Assembly (NCBI RefSeq): GCF_001592305.1
Contig: NZ_BCWR01000019.1
Span: 1-64,000 of the forward strand
Direction of reading: 5' to 3'
Source: Hydrogenophaga taeniospiralis CCUG 15921
GTDB lineage: Bacteria > Pseudomonadota > Gammaproteobacteria > Burkholderiales > Burkholderiaceae_C
DNA: 64,000 bases
Made by a program: the position numbers and the translations under genes. Below are positions 29,851 through 41,544 of this stretch, piece after piece. The notes below the pieces were generated by a model. It ran no database searches. It was not told where the DNA came from and saw nothing but the letters and a program-made list of their open reading frames with translations. How positions within the stretch are numbered: position 1 is the stretch's first letter; each line of letters begins with the position of its first letter.

Positions 29851-31407
29851 ATGCAACTCAATCCCGCCGAAATCTCTGAACTGATCAAGTCCCGTATCGA
29901 GGGTCTGGGCGCATCGAGCGATGTGCGCAACCAGGGCACCGTGGTGTCGGTGACCGACGGTATCGTCCGCGTCCACGGCCTGTCCGATGTGATGCAGGGC
30001 GAAATGCTGGAATTCCCGGCCAACAAGGATGGCGTGCCCTCCTTTGGTCTGGCTCTGAACCTGGAGCGCGACTCCGTCGGCGCCGTGATTCTGGGTGAGT
30101 ACGAGCACATCTCCGAAGGCGAGACCGTCAAGTGCACGGGCCAGATTCTGTCGGTGCCGGTCGGCCCCGAACTGATTGGCCGCGTGGTCAACGCCCTGGG
30201 CGCTCCGATCGACGGCAAAGGCCCGGTCAACGCCAAGATGACCGACGTGATCGAAAAGGTCGCTCCGGGCGTGATCGCCCGCAAATCGGTGGACCAGCCG
30301 GTGCAGACCGGTCTGAAGTCGATCGACTCGATGGTGCCCGTGGGCCGTGGTCAGCGCGAGCTGATCATCGGTGACCGCCAGACCGGCAAGACCGCCGTGG
30401 CCATCGACGCGATCATCAACCAGAAGGGTCAGAACATGACCTGCGTTTACGTCGCGATCGGCCAGAAGGCCTCGTCGATCAAGAACGTGGTGCGTGCCTT
30501 GGAGCAGGCCGGCGCGATGGAGTACACCATCGTTGTGGCGGCTTCGGCCTCTGAATCCGCTGCCATGCAGTACCTGTCGGCCTATTCCGGCTGCACCATG
30601 GGCGAGTACTTCCGCGACCGTGGTCAGGACGCGCTGATCGTGTACGACGACCTGTCCAAGCAGGCCGTGGCCTACCGCCAGGTTTCGCTGCTGCTGCGCC
30701 GCCCGCCAGGCCGCGAAGCCTACCCCGGCGACGTGTTCTATCTGCACAGCCGTCTGTTGGAGCGCGCTGCCCGTGTGAACGCCGACTACGTCGAAGCCTT
30801 CACCAAGGGTGAAGTCAAGGGCAAGACCGGTTCGCTGACTGCACTGCCCATCATCGAAACGCAGGCCGGCGACGTGTCCGCTTTCGTGCCGACCAACGTG
30901 ATCTCGATCACCGACGGCCAGATCTTCCTGGAAACCAGCCTGTTCAACGCTGGTATCCGCCCCGCCATCAACGCCGGTATCTCGGTGTCCCGCGTCGGTG
31001 GTGCTGCGCAGACCAAGCTGATCAAGTCGCTGTCCGGTGGTATCCGTACCGACCTGGCCCAGTACCGTGAACTGGCTGCGTTCGCGCAGTTCGCTTCCGA
31101 CCTCGACGAAGCCACCCGCAAGCAGCTGGACCGCGGTGCCCGCGTGACCGAACTGCTCAAGCAGGCCCAGTACTCGCCCCAGTCGATCGGTCTGATGGCC
31201 TCCACGCTGTTTGCCGTGAACAAGGGCTACCTCGACGACGTCGAAGTGAAGAAGGTGCTGTCGTTTGAAGCGGGCATGCACGCTTACTTGAAAGACAAGT
31301 ACGCGGCCTTGCTGGCCAAGATGGAATCCGACAAGGCCATGGACAAGGACGCTGAAGCCCAGCTCGCCGCCGCCATCGCTGAGTTCAAGAAGACCGGCAC
31401 GTACTGA
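29851..31407 (+). CDS. atpA: ATP synthase F1 subunit alpha
   Basis: Non-catalytic nucleotide-binding subunit. The 518-residue product has the P-loop [13 protein letters not shown], the ATP synthase signature [13 protein letters not shown] and the [20 protein letters not shown]alker B region. GAAGGAAAG lies upstream of the start. Confidence 0.98.
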   Translation: MQLNPAEISELIKSRIEGLGASSDVRNQGTVVSVTDGIVRVHGLSDVMQGEMLEFPANKDGVPSFGLALNLERDSVGAVILGEYEHISEGETVKCTGQILSVPVGPELIGRVVNALGAPIDGKGPVNAKMTDVIEKVAPGVIARKSVDQPVQTGLKSIDSMVPVGRGQRELIIGDRQTGKTAVAIDAIINQKGQNMTCVYVAIGQKASSIKNVVRALEQAGAMEYTIVVAASASESAAMQYLSAYSGCTMGEYFRDRGQDALIVYDDLSKQAVAYRQVSLLLRRPPGREAYPGDVFYLHSRLLERAARVNADYVEAFTKGEVKGKTGSLTALPIIETQAGDVSAFVPTNVISITDGQIFLETSLFNAGIRPAINAGISVSRVGGAAQTKLIKSLSGGIRTDLAQYRELAAFAQFASDLDEATRKQLDRGARVTELLKQAQYSPQSIGLMASTLFAVNKGYLDDVEVKKVLSFEAGMHAYLKDKYAALLAKMESDKAMDKDAEAQLAAAIAEFKKTGTY

Positions 31408-31437
31408 TCCGTCCATTGACCCGATAAAGGAGCAGCA

Positions 31438-33755
<2,318 letters not shown>

Positions 33756-33876
33756 AGCAGCGCCTAGGGGCGTCTGGCGTTGTGGCCGTGTTCGCCGTAC
33801 GCTGGTACGGTGCCACACGGTGTCTGGCCGGTCACCCCGCTGCTTGCTTTCACTCACCTTTTTTATTGGAGTAACT

Positions 33877-34293
33877 ATGAGCACCATCCGCGTCGATGTG
33901 GTCAGCGCCGAAGAGTCCATCTTTTCGGGCGATGCCAAGTTCGTGGCGCTGCCGGGTGAAGCCGGTGAATTGGGCATTCTGCCCGGTCACATTCCGCTGA
34001 TCACCCGCATCAAGCCCGGTGCCGTGCGCATCGAAAAAGCCGACGGCGGCGAAGAGTTCGTGTTTGTGGCGGGTGGCATTCTGGAAGTGCAGCCGAACCA
34101 CATCACCGTGTTGTCCGATACCGCCATCCGCGGCAAGGATCTGGACGAGGCCAAGGCCACCGACGCGCGCAAGCAGGCCGAAGAAGCGGTCAAGAACGCC
34201 AAGAGCGATATCGATCTGGCCAAGGCCACCTCGGAACTCGCGGTCATGGCGGCCCAGATCGCAGCGCTGCGCAAGTACCGTCAGAAAAAGTGA
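33877..34293 (+). CDS. atpC: ATP synthase F1 subunit epsilon
   Basis: Regulatory rotor subunit. The 138-residue product has the beta-sandwich ([34 protein letters not shown]) and the two C-terminal helices rich in Ala and Lys that inhibit ATP hydrolysis in other species. ATG 33877 follows TTGGAG; an extension to 33820 was rejected. Last gene of the operon. Confidence 0.97.
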   Translation: MSTIRVDVVSAEESIFSGDAKFVALPGEAGELGILPGHIPLITRIKPGAVRIEKADGGEEFVFVAGGILEVQPNHITVLSDTAIRGKDLDEAKATDARKQAEEAVKNAKSDIDLAKATSELAVMAAQIAALRKYRQKK

Positions 34294-34314
34294 AACGCCA
34301 CGCTGTGGTGTTCC

Positions 34315-34343
34315 AAAAAAACCGGCTGCGGCCGGTTTTTTTT
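34315..34343 (+). terminator. Terminator of the atp operon
   Basis: AAAAAACCGGC pairs with GCCGGTTTTTT around a short loop and is followed by more Ts. It lies 22 bases after atpC. Confidence 0.92.
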
Positions 34344-34413
34344 CGCCGGGGGTTTGCCGGGCGAACACTGCATGGGAAGATAGCGGACTCCATAACCACA
34401 ATGAGCGCGCGGG

Positions 34414-34986
34414 ATGTCGTCGATCTTTGAGAACCCCGATATGGCCCCCGAAGAAGTGGCGGCCCGGCTGCTGGTGACGGCGTCCGCTCTGGACGACCTG
34501 ACACTGGCCGACGCCATGAAGGTGGTGGGATACATGCGGCCCAAGCGCATCAAGGCGGGGACCGTGTTCATCCACGAGGGCGAGGTGACGCACAACGACT
34601 ACATGTTGCTGGTGCTCGAGGGCGACATCGCCGTGGCCAACGACCTGCCGGGACTGCACGAGAGCATCGTGGTCAACATCCTGGGCCCCGGGCACCTGAT
34701 CGGTGAAATGGGGGTGCTCGACGGCGCACCCCGCTCGGCCACCTGCACCGCCACCACCGACATCGCCGCGGCGGTGCTCTCGCGTACCGCCTTGATGCGT
34801 CTGCTGCGGGACGAGCCTCGCGTGGGGGCGCGCTTGCTGCTCGCCATCTCCAAGCGCATGGCCGACCGTCTGCGCGACACCACACGCAAGCTCAGAACGT
34901 TTGCGCTGATGAACAAGGCGCTGCAGGAAGAGATGCAGGTGATCATGAACAGCCGCGTTCCGGTGCCCAAAAAAACCATCCGCTGA
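34414..34986 (+). CDS. Cyclic nucleotide-binding domain protein without a DNA-binding domain
   Basis: The 190-residue product is a single CRP-type jelly-roll. RIKAGTVFIHEGEVTHNDYMLLVLEGDI is the start of the beta-barrel, and the phosphate-binding cassette region reads GHLIGEMGVLDGAPRSATCTA, with the conserved Gly-Glu and Arg. About 40 helical residues follow, but no helix-turn-helix, so it is not a classical CRP/FNR activator. It stands alone after the atp terminator; the ligand and partner are unknown. Confidence 0.85.
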   Translation: MSSIFENPDMAPEEVAARLLVTASALDDLTLADAMKVVGYMRPKRIKAGTVFIHEGEVTHNDYMLLVLEGDIAVANDLPGLHESIVVNILGPGHLIGEMGVLDGAPRSATCTATTDIAAAVLSRTALMRLLRDEPRVGARLLLAISKRMADRLRDTTRKLRTFALMNKALQEEMQVIMNSRVPVPKKTIR

Positions 34987-35062
34987 ACCGGGCCGCCGTC
35001 CGGTGGCGTACCGCTCGGCCGCGAACCGAAAGTCTGCGGCAGGCGTCCGGATAGCGATGGTC

Positions 35063-35590
35063 CTAGACCCGCACCACGGTGTCGGCCAATTCGTTGGCGG
35101 ACTGCGCGCCGGGCTCGGCCGGGAAGTGTTCCACCAGCAGGGCCGACACCTCTTCCAGGGCCTGGGTGAGTCCATCCTCGAACGCCCCTTCGTGCAGACG
35201 GGCGCCCAGGCGGTCGACGATGCCCTGCCACTGGGCGGCGCTCACGCGCTGGCTCAATGCCCGGTCGGCCACGAATTCGATCGCGTGTTCGGCCAGCAGC
35301 AGGTAGATCAGCACACCGTTGTTGCACTCGGTGTCCCACACGCGCAAGCGGCCAAACCAGGCCAGGGCGCGCTGGCGCGCCACCGCCTTCAAGGGGGTGG
35401 CGGCCTGGATGCGCCAGAGGTAGCTGGTGGGCAGGGCCGCCTCCACACACAGGCGTACCTCGCCGGTGTGGCGCAGTTCGCTCGCGGCCACACGCCGTGC
35501 GAGGCGGGCGGCCATGTCGTCCGGGATGGCGCGCAGCGTGTCGGCGCGGTCCCGCCAGCGGTGTTTGAGGATGCGAAGCAGTTTGTTCAT
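35063..35590 (-). CDS. TPM domain protein, cytoplasmic type
   Basis: The 175-residue product carries one TPM (TLP18.3/Psb32/MOLO-1) domain without a signal peptide: VRLCVEAALP, then RVWDTECNNGVLIYLLLAEHAIEFVADR in the core. It is third in a LemA-TPM-TPM set on the minus strand, a common bacterial triplet. Function is unknown; family members are linked to membrane stress or complex repair. The ATG at 35590 lies just past the stop of the preceding TPM gene. Confidence 0.86.
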   Translation of the reverse strand: MNKLLRILKHRWRDRADTLRAIPDDMAARLARRVAASELRHTGEVRLCVEAALPTSYLWRIQAATPLKAVARQRALAWFGRLRVWDTECNNGVLIYLLLAEHAIEFVADRALSQRVSAAQWQGIVDRLGARLHEGAFEDGLTQALEEVSALLVEHFPAEPGAQSANELADTVVRV

Positions 35591-35603
35591 GAGCGTGTCA
35601 GAA

Positions 35604-36509
35604 TCACCAGCCACCGGAAGCGCCACCGCCGCCAAAGTTGCCCCCACCGCCGGACCCAAAGCCACCGCCCCCTGAACCGAAACCGCCACCCCCGAAACCA
35701 CCAGTGCTTCCCCAGCCACCGTGTCCGCCCCGCCCGGACCGGGGCGTGGTGGGCAGGAACTGCATGAAGAGCGCCGCCAGCATGCCCAGCAGGCCGGCCC
35801 CGATCGCGATCCACACCACCGATGTGAGCAGCCAGGCCAGGCCCCCGGCACCCAGGCCGGTGAGCAGGCTGCCGAAGCGGTTGCCGAAGATGCCGCGCAA
35901 CACGCTGGCGATGAGGGGCACGGCGAATACGATGAAGATCAACAGGTCCATCGGCTGGAATCCGTCCGCGGCGGACGCGGTCGCGTCGGGCAGTGGCAGG
36001 TCTTCGCCGGCAATGCGGGCCAGGATCTGGTCCACGCCGGCCTGGATGCCGCCGGCGTAATCGCCGGACCGGAACGCCGGCGTCACGGCCTGGTCCAGGA
36101 TGCGCCGCGCCATCAGGTCGGGAATGGCACCTTCGAGCGTCTTGGCCGTGGCGATGCGCAGGCGCCGATCGTCCTTGGCGATGACGAACAGCACGCCGTC
36201 GCCCACCTCCTTGCGCCCGATCTTCCAGGCGTCACCCAGGCGCTGGGTGTAGTCGGCGATGTCTTCGGGGGCGGTGGTGGCCACCATCAGCACCACCACC
36301 TGCGAACCGCGCGACCTCTCGAAGGCCGCGAGCTTGGCTTCGATGGCGGCCAGGGCGGCGGCGTCCAGCGTGCCGGTCTGGTCCATCACCCGGGCCCGCA
36401 GCTCGGGCACCGGCTGCAGGCCCTGCGCAGTGGCCAGGCCGGCGCACAGCCAGAGCCCCAGCGCGGCGAGCCAGTGGCCGAGCCCGGTACGGGACCTTTG
36501 CAGACTCAT
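35604..36509 (-). CDS. TPM domain membrane protein (YgcG-like)
   Basis: The 301-residue product has a signal peptide (about 1-29), a periplasmic TPM domain (VPELRARVMDQTGTLDAAALAAIEAKL, then GDGVLFVIAKDDRRLRIATAK) and two or three hydrophobic segments. It ends in about 45 residues of Gly/Ser/Phe repeats of the GGGGFGSG type. This is the standard YgcG layout. Its ATG overlaps the lemA stop (ATGA), so translation is coupled. Confidence 0.92.
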   Translation of the reverse strand: MSLQRSRTGLGHWLAALGLWLCAGLATAQGLQPVPELRARVMDQTGTLDAAALAAIEAKLAAFERSRGSQVVVLMVATTAPEDIADYTQRLGDAWKIGRKEVGDGVLFVIAKDDRRLRIATAKTLEGAIPDLMARRILDQAVTPAFRSGDYAGGIQAGVDQILARIAGEDLPLPDATASAADGFQPMDLLIFIVFAVPLIASVLRGIFGNRFGSLLTGLGAGGLAWLLTSVVWIAIGAGLLGMLAALFMQFLPTTPRSGRGGHGGWGSTGGFGGGGFGSGGGGFGSGGGGNFGGGGASGGW

Positions 36510-37114
36510 TGCTTGTTGAAGTCCACCGTCGGCGGGGTCGAGATCGCCGCCTCGTTCTGCACCTGGAAGTTCGCCTTCGGCGCGTAGTTGAAGACCATGG
36601 CCGTGAGGTTGGTCGGGAAGCTGCGCGCGAGCACGTTGTACTCCTGTACCGCCTGGATGTAGCGGTTGCGCGCCACCGTGATGCGGTTTTCCGTGCCTTC
36701 GAGCTGCACGCGCAGATCGCTGAAGCCCTGGTTGGCCTTGAGGTTGGGGTACTGCTCCACCACCACCATCAGGCGGCTGAGCGCGCTGCCCACTTCGCCC
36801 TGGGCGGCCTGGAATTTCTGCATCGCGGCCGGGTCGTTGAGCATTTCGGGCGTCATCTGGATCGACGTGGCCTTGGCGCGCGCCTCGATCACCTTGGTGA
36901 GCGTTTCCTGCTCGAAGTTGGCCTCGCCCTTGACGGTGGCGACGATGTTGGGGATCAGGTCGGCGCGGCGCTGGTACTGGTTGAGCACCTCCGACCAGGC
37001 CGAGCGGCTCTGCTCGTCGAGCCGCTGGAAATCGTTGTAGCCACAGCCCGTGAGGCTGGCGCCGAGAAGCAGGGCCGTGGCCCAGGTGAGCAGGCGTCGG
37101 ACGAATGGGGACAT
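36506..37114 (-). CDS. LemA family protein
   Basis: The 202-residue product has a lipobox-like N-terminus (LLLGASLTGCGY) and a LemA helical domain: NQYQRRADLIPNIVATVKGEANFEQETL and YPNLKANQGFSDLRVQLEGTENRI, both diagnostic. GGAGG lies six to seven bases before ATG 37114. It leads the LemA-TPM-TPM operon. Molecular function is not known. Confidence 0.93.
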   Translation of the reverse strand: MSPFVRRLLTWATALLLGASLTGCGYNDFQRLDEQSRSAWSEVLNQYQRRADLIPNIVATVKGEANFEQETLTKVIEARAKATSIQMTPEMLNDPAAMQKFQAAQGEVGSALSRLMVVVEQYPNLKANQGFSDLRVQLEGTENRITVARNRYIQAVQEYNVLARSFPTNLTAMVFNYAPKANFQVQNEAAISTPPTVDFNKQ

Positions 37115-37292
37115 GAAGAACCTCCACAGGGCCGCAGGGGCCGGATGAACAAGACATGGGCCGTTGGCGCGACGCAAGCAAGCAAGATCGCAGACGCGCG
37201 CCTGAAATGCCCAAGGCACTATACCCCGGCGTCTGGTCGCCATGACGCGGACAAAGCACCATGGGAGCGGGGTGCACGGCAAAATAGCCCGC

Positions 37293-37730
37293 ATGCGCAA
37301 ACCCAAACTGCCCCCCAGCTCTGCGGACGACACCGAGACGGCTTTCTACGACGCCCTGCAGAACGCCGACATCGAACGGCTCATGGCCTGCTGGGCCGAC
37401 GATGACGAGATCGTCTGCGTGCACCCGGGCGGCCCGAGGCTGGTCGGGCATGCGGCGGTGCGCGCGGCCTTCGAGGCCTTGTTTTCCAACGGCAGGGTGA
37501 TGGCCCAGCCGGAAAAAGTGCGCCGGCTCGACGCCGGGGCCTGCAGCGTGCACAGTGTGGTCGAACGGGTCTCGGTGATGAGCGACGACGGCCCGCAGCA
37601 CGCCTGGGTGGTCGCCACCAACGTCTACGCCAAAACCGCGCTGGGCTGGCGCATGGTGGCGCACCACGCCAGCCCGGGTTCCCGCTCAGAGCCCCTGGAT
37701 GTGTTGACGGTGCAACCGGTCCTCCACTGA
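37293..37730 (+). CDS. SnoaL-like/NTF2-fold domain protein
   Basis: A 145-residue NTF2-fold protein of the SgcJ/DUF4440 type: ETAFYDALQNADIERLMACWADDDEIVCVHPGGPRLVGHAAVRAAFEAL is the characteristic first half, and GWRMVAHHASP the end. No catalytic assignment is possible. ATG 37293 was chosen as the first ATG of the domain; it precedes an alpha/beta hydrolase gene by 15 bases. Confidence 0.85.
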   Translation: MRKPKLPPSSADDTETAFYDALQNADIERLMACWADDDEIVCVHPGGPRLVGHAAVRAAFEALFSNGRVMAQPEKVRRLDAGACSVHSVVERVSVMSDDGPQHAWVVATNVYAKTALGWRMVAHHASPGSRSEPLDVLTVQPVLH

Positions 37731-37745
37731 GACAGGGGGGGTGCC

Positions 37746-38882
37746 ATGAAACGCGAAGACGCGGCCTGGATGGGCCACAGCATCCATACCGGGGGCTTCG
37801 ACTACCGCTCGCCCTGGTGGCTGCCGGGGGGCAATGCCCAGACGCTGTGGGCCGCGCTGGCCGCGCGGCGCCACTTCGGCCCCGCGCCGCGCTGGCAGCG
37901 CAGCCGCTGGGCCACGCCCGATGGCGACTTCATCGACGTGGACCGGGCCGACCATCCCAGCGCGCCCGGGGCTCCCCTGCTGGTGCTGTTCCATGGTCTG
38001 GAGGGTTCGTCCCGCAGCCAGTATGCCGTGGCCTTTGCCGACTTTGCCGCGGCCAGGGGGCTGGCGCTGGCCGTGCCGCATTTCCGGGGCTGCTCGGGTG
38101 AACTCAACCTGGCCCCGCGCGCCTACCATTCGGGCGATTTCCGCGAGATCGACTGGGTGCTCAAGCGCTTTGCCCATGAACACCCCGACCGGCCCATGAT
38201 CGCTGCCGGTGTGTCGCTGGGTGGCAATGCCCTGCTGCGCTGGGCGGGCGAAATGGGCACGGAGGCCGGCGCCGTGGTGCGGGCCGTCGCGGCGGTCTGC
38301 TCACCGCTGGACCTGGCGGCCGGGGGGCATGCCATCGGGCGCGGCTTCAATCGGCTGGTCTACACCCGCATGTTCCTCGCCAGCATGGTGCCCAAGGCCC
38401 TGAAGAAGCTGGAGCAGCACCCCGGCCTGTTCGACAGCGAGGCCCTGCTGGCCGCGCGCGACCTGTACGAGTTCGACAACCTGTTCACCGCGCCGCTGCA
38501 CGGCTTTCTCAACACCGACGACTACTGGTCGCGTGCCTCGGCCAAGCCGCTGCTGTCCAGTATCCGCGTGCCGGCGCTGGCGCTCAACGCCCGCAACGAT
38601 CCTTTCGTGCCCGCCGCCTCGCTGCCCACGGCGCACGAGGCCGGCCCCTGCGTCACGCTGTGGCAACCCGAGGGCGGTGGGCACGTCGGATTTCCCGTGT
38701 CGCACGGGCGCCTGGGCTGGCCTGGCCATGTGCGGGCCATGCCCGAGGCGGTGGGCGGCTGGTTGCTCCAGCACACCCCCGATGTGCCTTCGGCGCTTCC
38801 CCCTCAGGGGGCAACATCAGCGGCCCGGCAAAGCCGGTTCCGCGGTGTTCCCGGTGACTCCCCTTCAGCCACTACCCGGTGA
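37746..38882 (+). CDS. YheT-like alpha/beta hydrolase with a repeat-derived C-terminus
   Basis: Family members are predicted esterases of unknown substrate. The 378-residue product has the nucleophile elbow GVSLGGNALLRW, the acid in NARNDPFVPAASLP and the His in EGGGHVGFPVSH, a full triad. YRSPWWLPGGNAQTLWAAL at the start is the YheT signature. The last 30 residues or so (from about 348) are encoded by a dispersed palindromic repeat at 38788-38864 and are not part of the family fold, so the original stop was probably lost. Confidence 0.9.
   Translation: MKREDAAWMGHSIHTGGFDYRSPWWLPGGNAQTLWAALAARRHFGPAPRWQRSRWATPDGDFIDVDRADHPSAPGAPLLVLFHGLEGSSRSQYAVAFADFAAARGLALAVPHFRGCSGELNLAPRAYHSGDFREIDWVLKRFAHEHPDRPMIAAGVSLGGNALLRWAGEMGTEAGAVVRAVAAVCSPLDLAAGGHAIGRGFNRLVYTRMFLASMVPKALKKLEQHPGLFDSEALLAARDLYEFDNLFTAPLHGFLNTDDYWSRASAKPLLSSIRVPALALNARNDPFVPAASLPTAHEAGPCVTLWQPEGGGHVGFPVSHGRLGWPGHVRAMPEAVGGWLLQHTPDVPSALPPQGATSAARQSRFRGVPGDSPSATTR
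38788..38864 (+). repeat. Dispersed palindromic repeat, copy 1
   Basis: It shares with copies at 58098-58180 and 61420-61504 the order: CCCCCTCA(A)GGGGGC hairpin, then CCGGCAAAGCCGG hairpin, then a G/C-rich tail ending GGTGTTCCCGG or similar. It lies inside the 3' end of the YheT-like reading frame. Confidence 0.8.
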
Positions 38883-38916
38883 TAGCGGAAAAGAAAACCG
38901 GGGTGTAATCTGCGTC

Positions 38917-39492
38917 ATGGACGACATCGTCAAAGCCGCTCTGGCCAAATGGCCCAACGTGCCGCACTGCTACGGCTGGCTCGGGCTGGACGCGCGGGGC
39001 CAGTGGTTCATGCGCGACGACCGCATCCAGGCCGCCGGGCCGTTTGCACCGACACCCGGCGAGACCAGCGCTGCCAACAAGGGCTCGCTGCTTCGGCACG
39101 ACAAGCTGATCGAGTTCATCCACCGCAACTACGGCGCCGACGAAGCCGGTCAATGGTTCTTCCAGAACGGGCCGCAGCGGGTCTATGTGGAGCTGGAGTT
39201 CACGCCCTACATCTGGCGCCTGCAGCCCGACGGTACCGTGCGGGCCCACACCGGGCAGCCGGCCGGCGCCGTGCAGCGCTGCCTGCTGGACGAAGCGGGG
39301 CGCCTGTACCTGCAGACCGGGCTGGGGCTGGGGCTGGTGCACACCAGCGACATGGCGCTGGCCGCCGACGCGGTGGATGCGGGCACCTGGCACCCCGACG
39401 CCGTCGTCACCGCCGAGTTGCCCACGCGGTTTGGTTTCGTGCGGAGTCCGCAGGGCCGGTTGGCATCGGCCCGCGCTGTTGGCGAGGGGTGA
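38917..39492 (+). CDS. DUF2946-like conserved protein
   Basis: A 191-residue soluble protein starting DDIVKAALAKWPNVPHCYGWLGLDARGQWFMRDD, a pattern I associate with the betaproteobacterial DUF2946 family. No signal peptide or catalytic motif is visible. It ends at a bidirectional terminator shared with the convergent cytochrome gene. Function unknown. Confidence 0.72.
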   Translation: MDDIVKAALAKWPNVPHCYGWLGLDARGQWFMRDDRIQAAGPFAPTPGETSAANKGSLLRHDKLIEFIHRNYGADEAGQWFFQNGPQRVYVELEFTPYIWRLQPDGTVRAHTGQPAGAVQRCLLDEAGRLYLQTGLGLGLVHTSDMALAADAVDAGTWHPDAVVTAELPTRFGFVRSPQGRLASARAVGEG

Positions 39493-39510
39493 AGCCAGGA
39501 ATGGCGGACG

Positions 39511-39540
39511 AAAAAAAGCCGGTCAGTGACCGGCTTTTTT
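39511..39540. terminator. Bidirectional terminator
   Basis: AAAAAAGCCGGTCA (39512-39525) pairs with TGACCGGCTTTTTT (39527-39540). It separates two convergent genes. Confidence 0.92.
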
Positions 39541-39559
39541 GTCTGAGGTCGTTGCGGCC

Positions 39560-40411
39560 TTACTTGACGGCGGCGACCATGTATTCCACGGCGGCCTTGA
39601 TGTCGGCTTCCGAAGCGGTGCTGCCCCCCTTGGGCGGCATGGCGTTCTTGCCCTTGATGGCGCTGGCGGTGAGGCCATCCATGCCGAGCGTCAGGCGCGC
39701 AGCCCAGGCGGCCTTGTCGCCGAACTTGGGCGCACCGGCCACACCGGCCGCATGGCAGACCGCGCAGGTTTGCTTGTACAGAGCCTCGCCAGCACCGGCC
39801 GCCACCGTGGTGGCCGCAGCGGGAGCGGCAGCCGCTTGCGGTGCTGCGGCGGGCGCGGGGGCTGCTTCGGCTGCGGGCGCAGGCGCTGCGGCCGGTGCGG
39901 CAGCGGCATCCGCGGCGGCGGGCGCCTGGGGTTCTTCGAACTTGCCGCCAGCGGCGTTGGCCATGTGCACCACGGCACGGCCGATTTCCAGATCGCTGAA
40001 GGCGCCACCACCCTGGGCCGCCATCGCGTTCTTGCCCTTGAGCGCGGAGTTCAGCAGGGCCTCGTAGCCGGTGCCGATGCGGGGACCCCAGGCGGCGGCG
40101 TCGCCGAACTTGGGTGCACCCACCACACCGGTGGCGTGGCAGGCCGAGCACTGGGCCGTGTACACCGCTTCACCCGACTGCAGCGGGCGGTTGGCGTCGC
40201 GCAGTTCCACCGAGCCCACGCGCTGGATGCGCTGGGCCGTCGCGAGTTCCGGGTCCACCGAGCCGGCCGCGGGCTTGTCACCGGTGGTGACGTAGTACAC
40301 CAGGCCAATGATGATGAAGATGGGAGCCACAAAGGCAAAGAACGACGTCCACAGCAGCTGGGCGGGCGTCTTGATCGGGCCGGTGTGAGATTCGTGCGCG
40401 TGGTCGCTCAT
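39560..40411 (-). CDS. Diheme c-type cytochrome (cytochrome c5 family), membrane-anchored
   Basis: The 283-residue product has one N-terminal membrane helix (LLWTSFFAFVAPIFIIIGLVYYV), a first haem domain (CSACH at about 87-91), an Ala/Pro-rich linker of about 55 residues, and a second haem domain (CAVCH). The two domains are near-duplicates (both have GAPKFGDKAAW-type and ALKGKNAM-type stretches), each with a Met ligand. It is likely an electron donor to a terminal oxidase in the periplasm. Confidence 0.93.
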   Translation of the reverse strand: MSDHAHESHTGPIKTPAQLLWTSFFAFVAPIFIIIGLVYYVTTGDKPAAGSVDPELATAQRIQRVGSVELRDANRPLQSGEAVYTAQCSACHATGVVGAPKFGDAAAWGPRIGTGYEALLNSALKGKNAMAAQGGGAFSDLEIGRAVVHMANAAGGKFEEPQAPAAADAAAAPAAAPAPAAEAAPAPAAAPQAAAAPAAATTVAAGAGEALYKQTCAVCHAAGVAGAPKFGDKAAWAARLTLGMDGLTASAIKGKNAMPPKGGSTASEADIKAAVEYMVAAVK

Positions 40412-40551
40412 GTTGTCCTCAAGGGTGCGGAACGGGGCCAGGATTGGGGGTTGGCGGGCCTGCACCGGGTGGGCAGACAGCCCGCGATTATAGCCAGCGG
40501 CCCCTTTGCACCCACCTGACAAGGGCCCCGCCTGCTAGAATCGTTCGAGTT

Positions 40552-40627
40552 GCGGCTGTAGCTCAGTGGATAGAGTATTGGCCTCCGAAGCCAAGGGTCG
40601 TGGGTTCGATCCCCGCCAGCCGCACCA
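40552..40627 (+). tRNA. tRNA-Arg (anticodon CCG)
   Basis: Acceptor arms GCGGCTG and CAGCCGC, D-arm GCTCAGTGGATAGAGT, anticodon loop CTCCGAA (anticodon CCG, reads CGG), T-arm with GGTTCGATCC, and an encoded CCA end. All standard stems pair. Confidence 0.97.
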
Positions 40628-40808
40628 AGTCTTGCGTTGCACGCAAGTGGTTGCCTCATCATCTGGGCAACACAACTCCCCCACTCATGTCCGTTGCTCC
40701 GGCGCGCTGCGCGCGTGCTGCGACGCATGCTGATCTCGCCGCACATCGGAGGCGTCCTTGGATGTCATCTACCCACGTTGCGCAGGCGCGTACCGGGTGG
40801 GCGTCGGT

Positions 40809-41435
40809 TCAGGGCAGCTGCTCCAGCAGGATGCGGGCCGCACGGATCCATTGCGCCAACAGCTGCTGGCGGCGCACGGGGCTGCGCAACACGCTCGACA
40901 GCGCCAGACCGCGCACGAACTCGTTGGTCAATGCCATCACGGTGGCGTTCGCCGGACGGTCGCTCGTCGCGGCGAACAGCGAGGACAGGACCCGCTCGCT
41001 CTCCTTGCGTGCCGTGCGTTCGGCCTGCAGCAGGGCCGCCCGGAGTTCGGCGTCGGTGCGCGCCACCGCCCACAGCTCCAGCTCGGCCAGGTAGGCGGGG
41101 CGGGTGGACGCGACCGCCAGCACGCGGATGGCGCGCTCGGTGGCGTCCTGCGTGCCTTCGAGCTTGGCCAGGCTGTCCTGCACCGCCCGCTCGTTGCGGC
41201 GCACGAGTTCCTCCACCGTCGCCGAGAGCAGGGCCGCGTGGGTCGGGAAGTGGTGCAGCAACGCCCCCCGGCTGACGTCGGCACGCTGCTGGACCTGCAG
41301 CGTGGTGGTGCGAGCGCTGCCTTGTTCGACGAGCAGCGCCACCGCCGTCTGCAGAATGTGCTGGCGGGTGGTCGGCGCCGCGGTGTCGGCCGTTGATGGC
41401 TTCCTGGCGAGGGTGGTTCGGACGGGTTTTGTCAT
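40809..41435 (-). CDS. TetR family transcriptional repressor
   Basis: The 208-residue product has the TetR DNA-binding domain near the start: TRQHILQTAVALLVEQG, then TTTLQVQQRADVSRGALLHHFPTHAALL (helix-turn-helix). The C-terminal ligand domain is helical and diverse. It is divergent from an enoyl-CoA hydratase gene, and two copies of one operator lie between them (41454-41465, 41490-41505), so it probably represses both itself and that gene. An acyl-CoA ligand would fit but is inference. Confidence 0.9.
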   Translation of the reverse strand: MTKPVRTTLARKPSTADTAAPTTRQHILQTAVALLVEQGSARTTTLQVQQRADVSRGALLHHFPTHAALLSATVEELVRRNERAVQDSLAKLEGTQDATERAIRVLAVASTRPAYLAELELWAVARTDAELRAALLQAERTARKESERVLSSLFAATSDRPANATVMALTNEFVRGLALSSVLRSPVRRQQLLAQWIRAARILLEQLP

Positions 41436-41453
41436 GGGCGAATTGTAGTGACC

Positions 41454-41465
41454 GTCAGCATTGAC
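41454..41465. promoter_or_regulatory. Probable TetR operator 1
   Basis: GTCAGCATTGAC, with CGTCA/TGACG arms. Same core as operator 2, 38 bases further on. Confidence 0.65.
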
Positions 41466-41489
41466 GTTATGTCTCTCTCGTGACGCCAA

Positions 41490-41505
41490 CAGTCAGCACT
41501 GACTG
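41490..41505. promoter_or_regulatory. Probable TetR operator 2
   Basis: CAGTCAGCACTGACTG: perfect 7-bp arms with a two-base centre. It lies 40 bases before the enoyl-CoA hydratase start. Confidence 0.7.
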
Positions 41506-41544
41506 GTGAAATGGGCGACCTCCATACAGCCCCAAGGAACCGAG

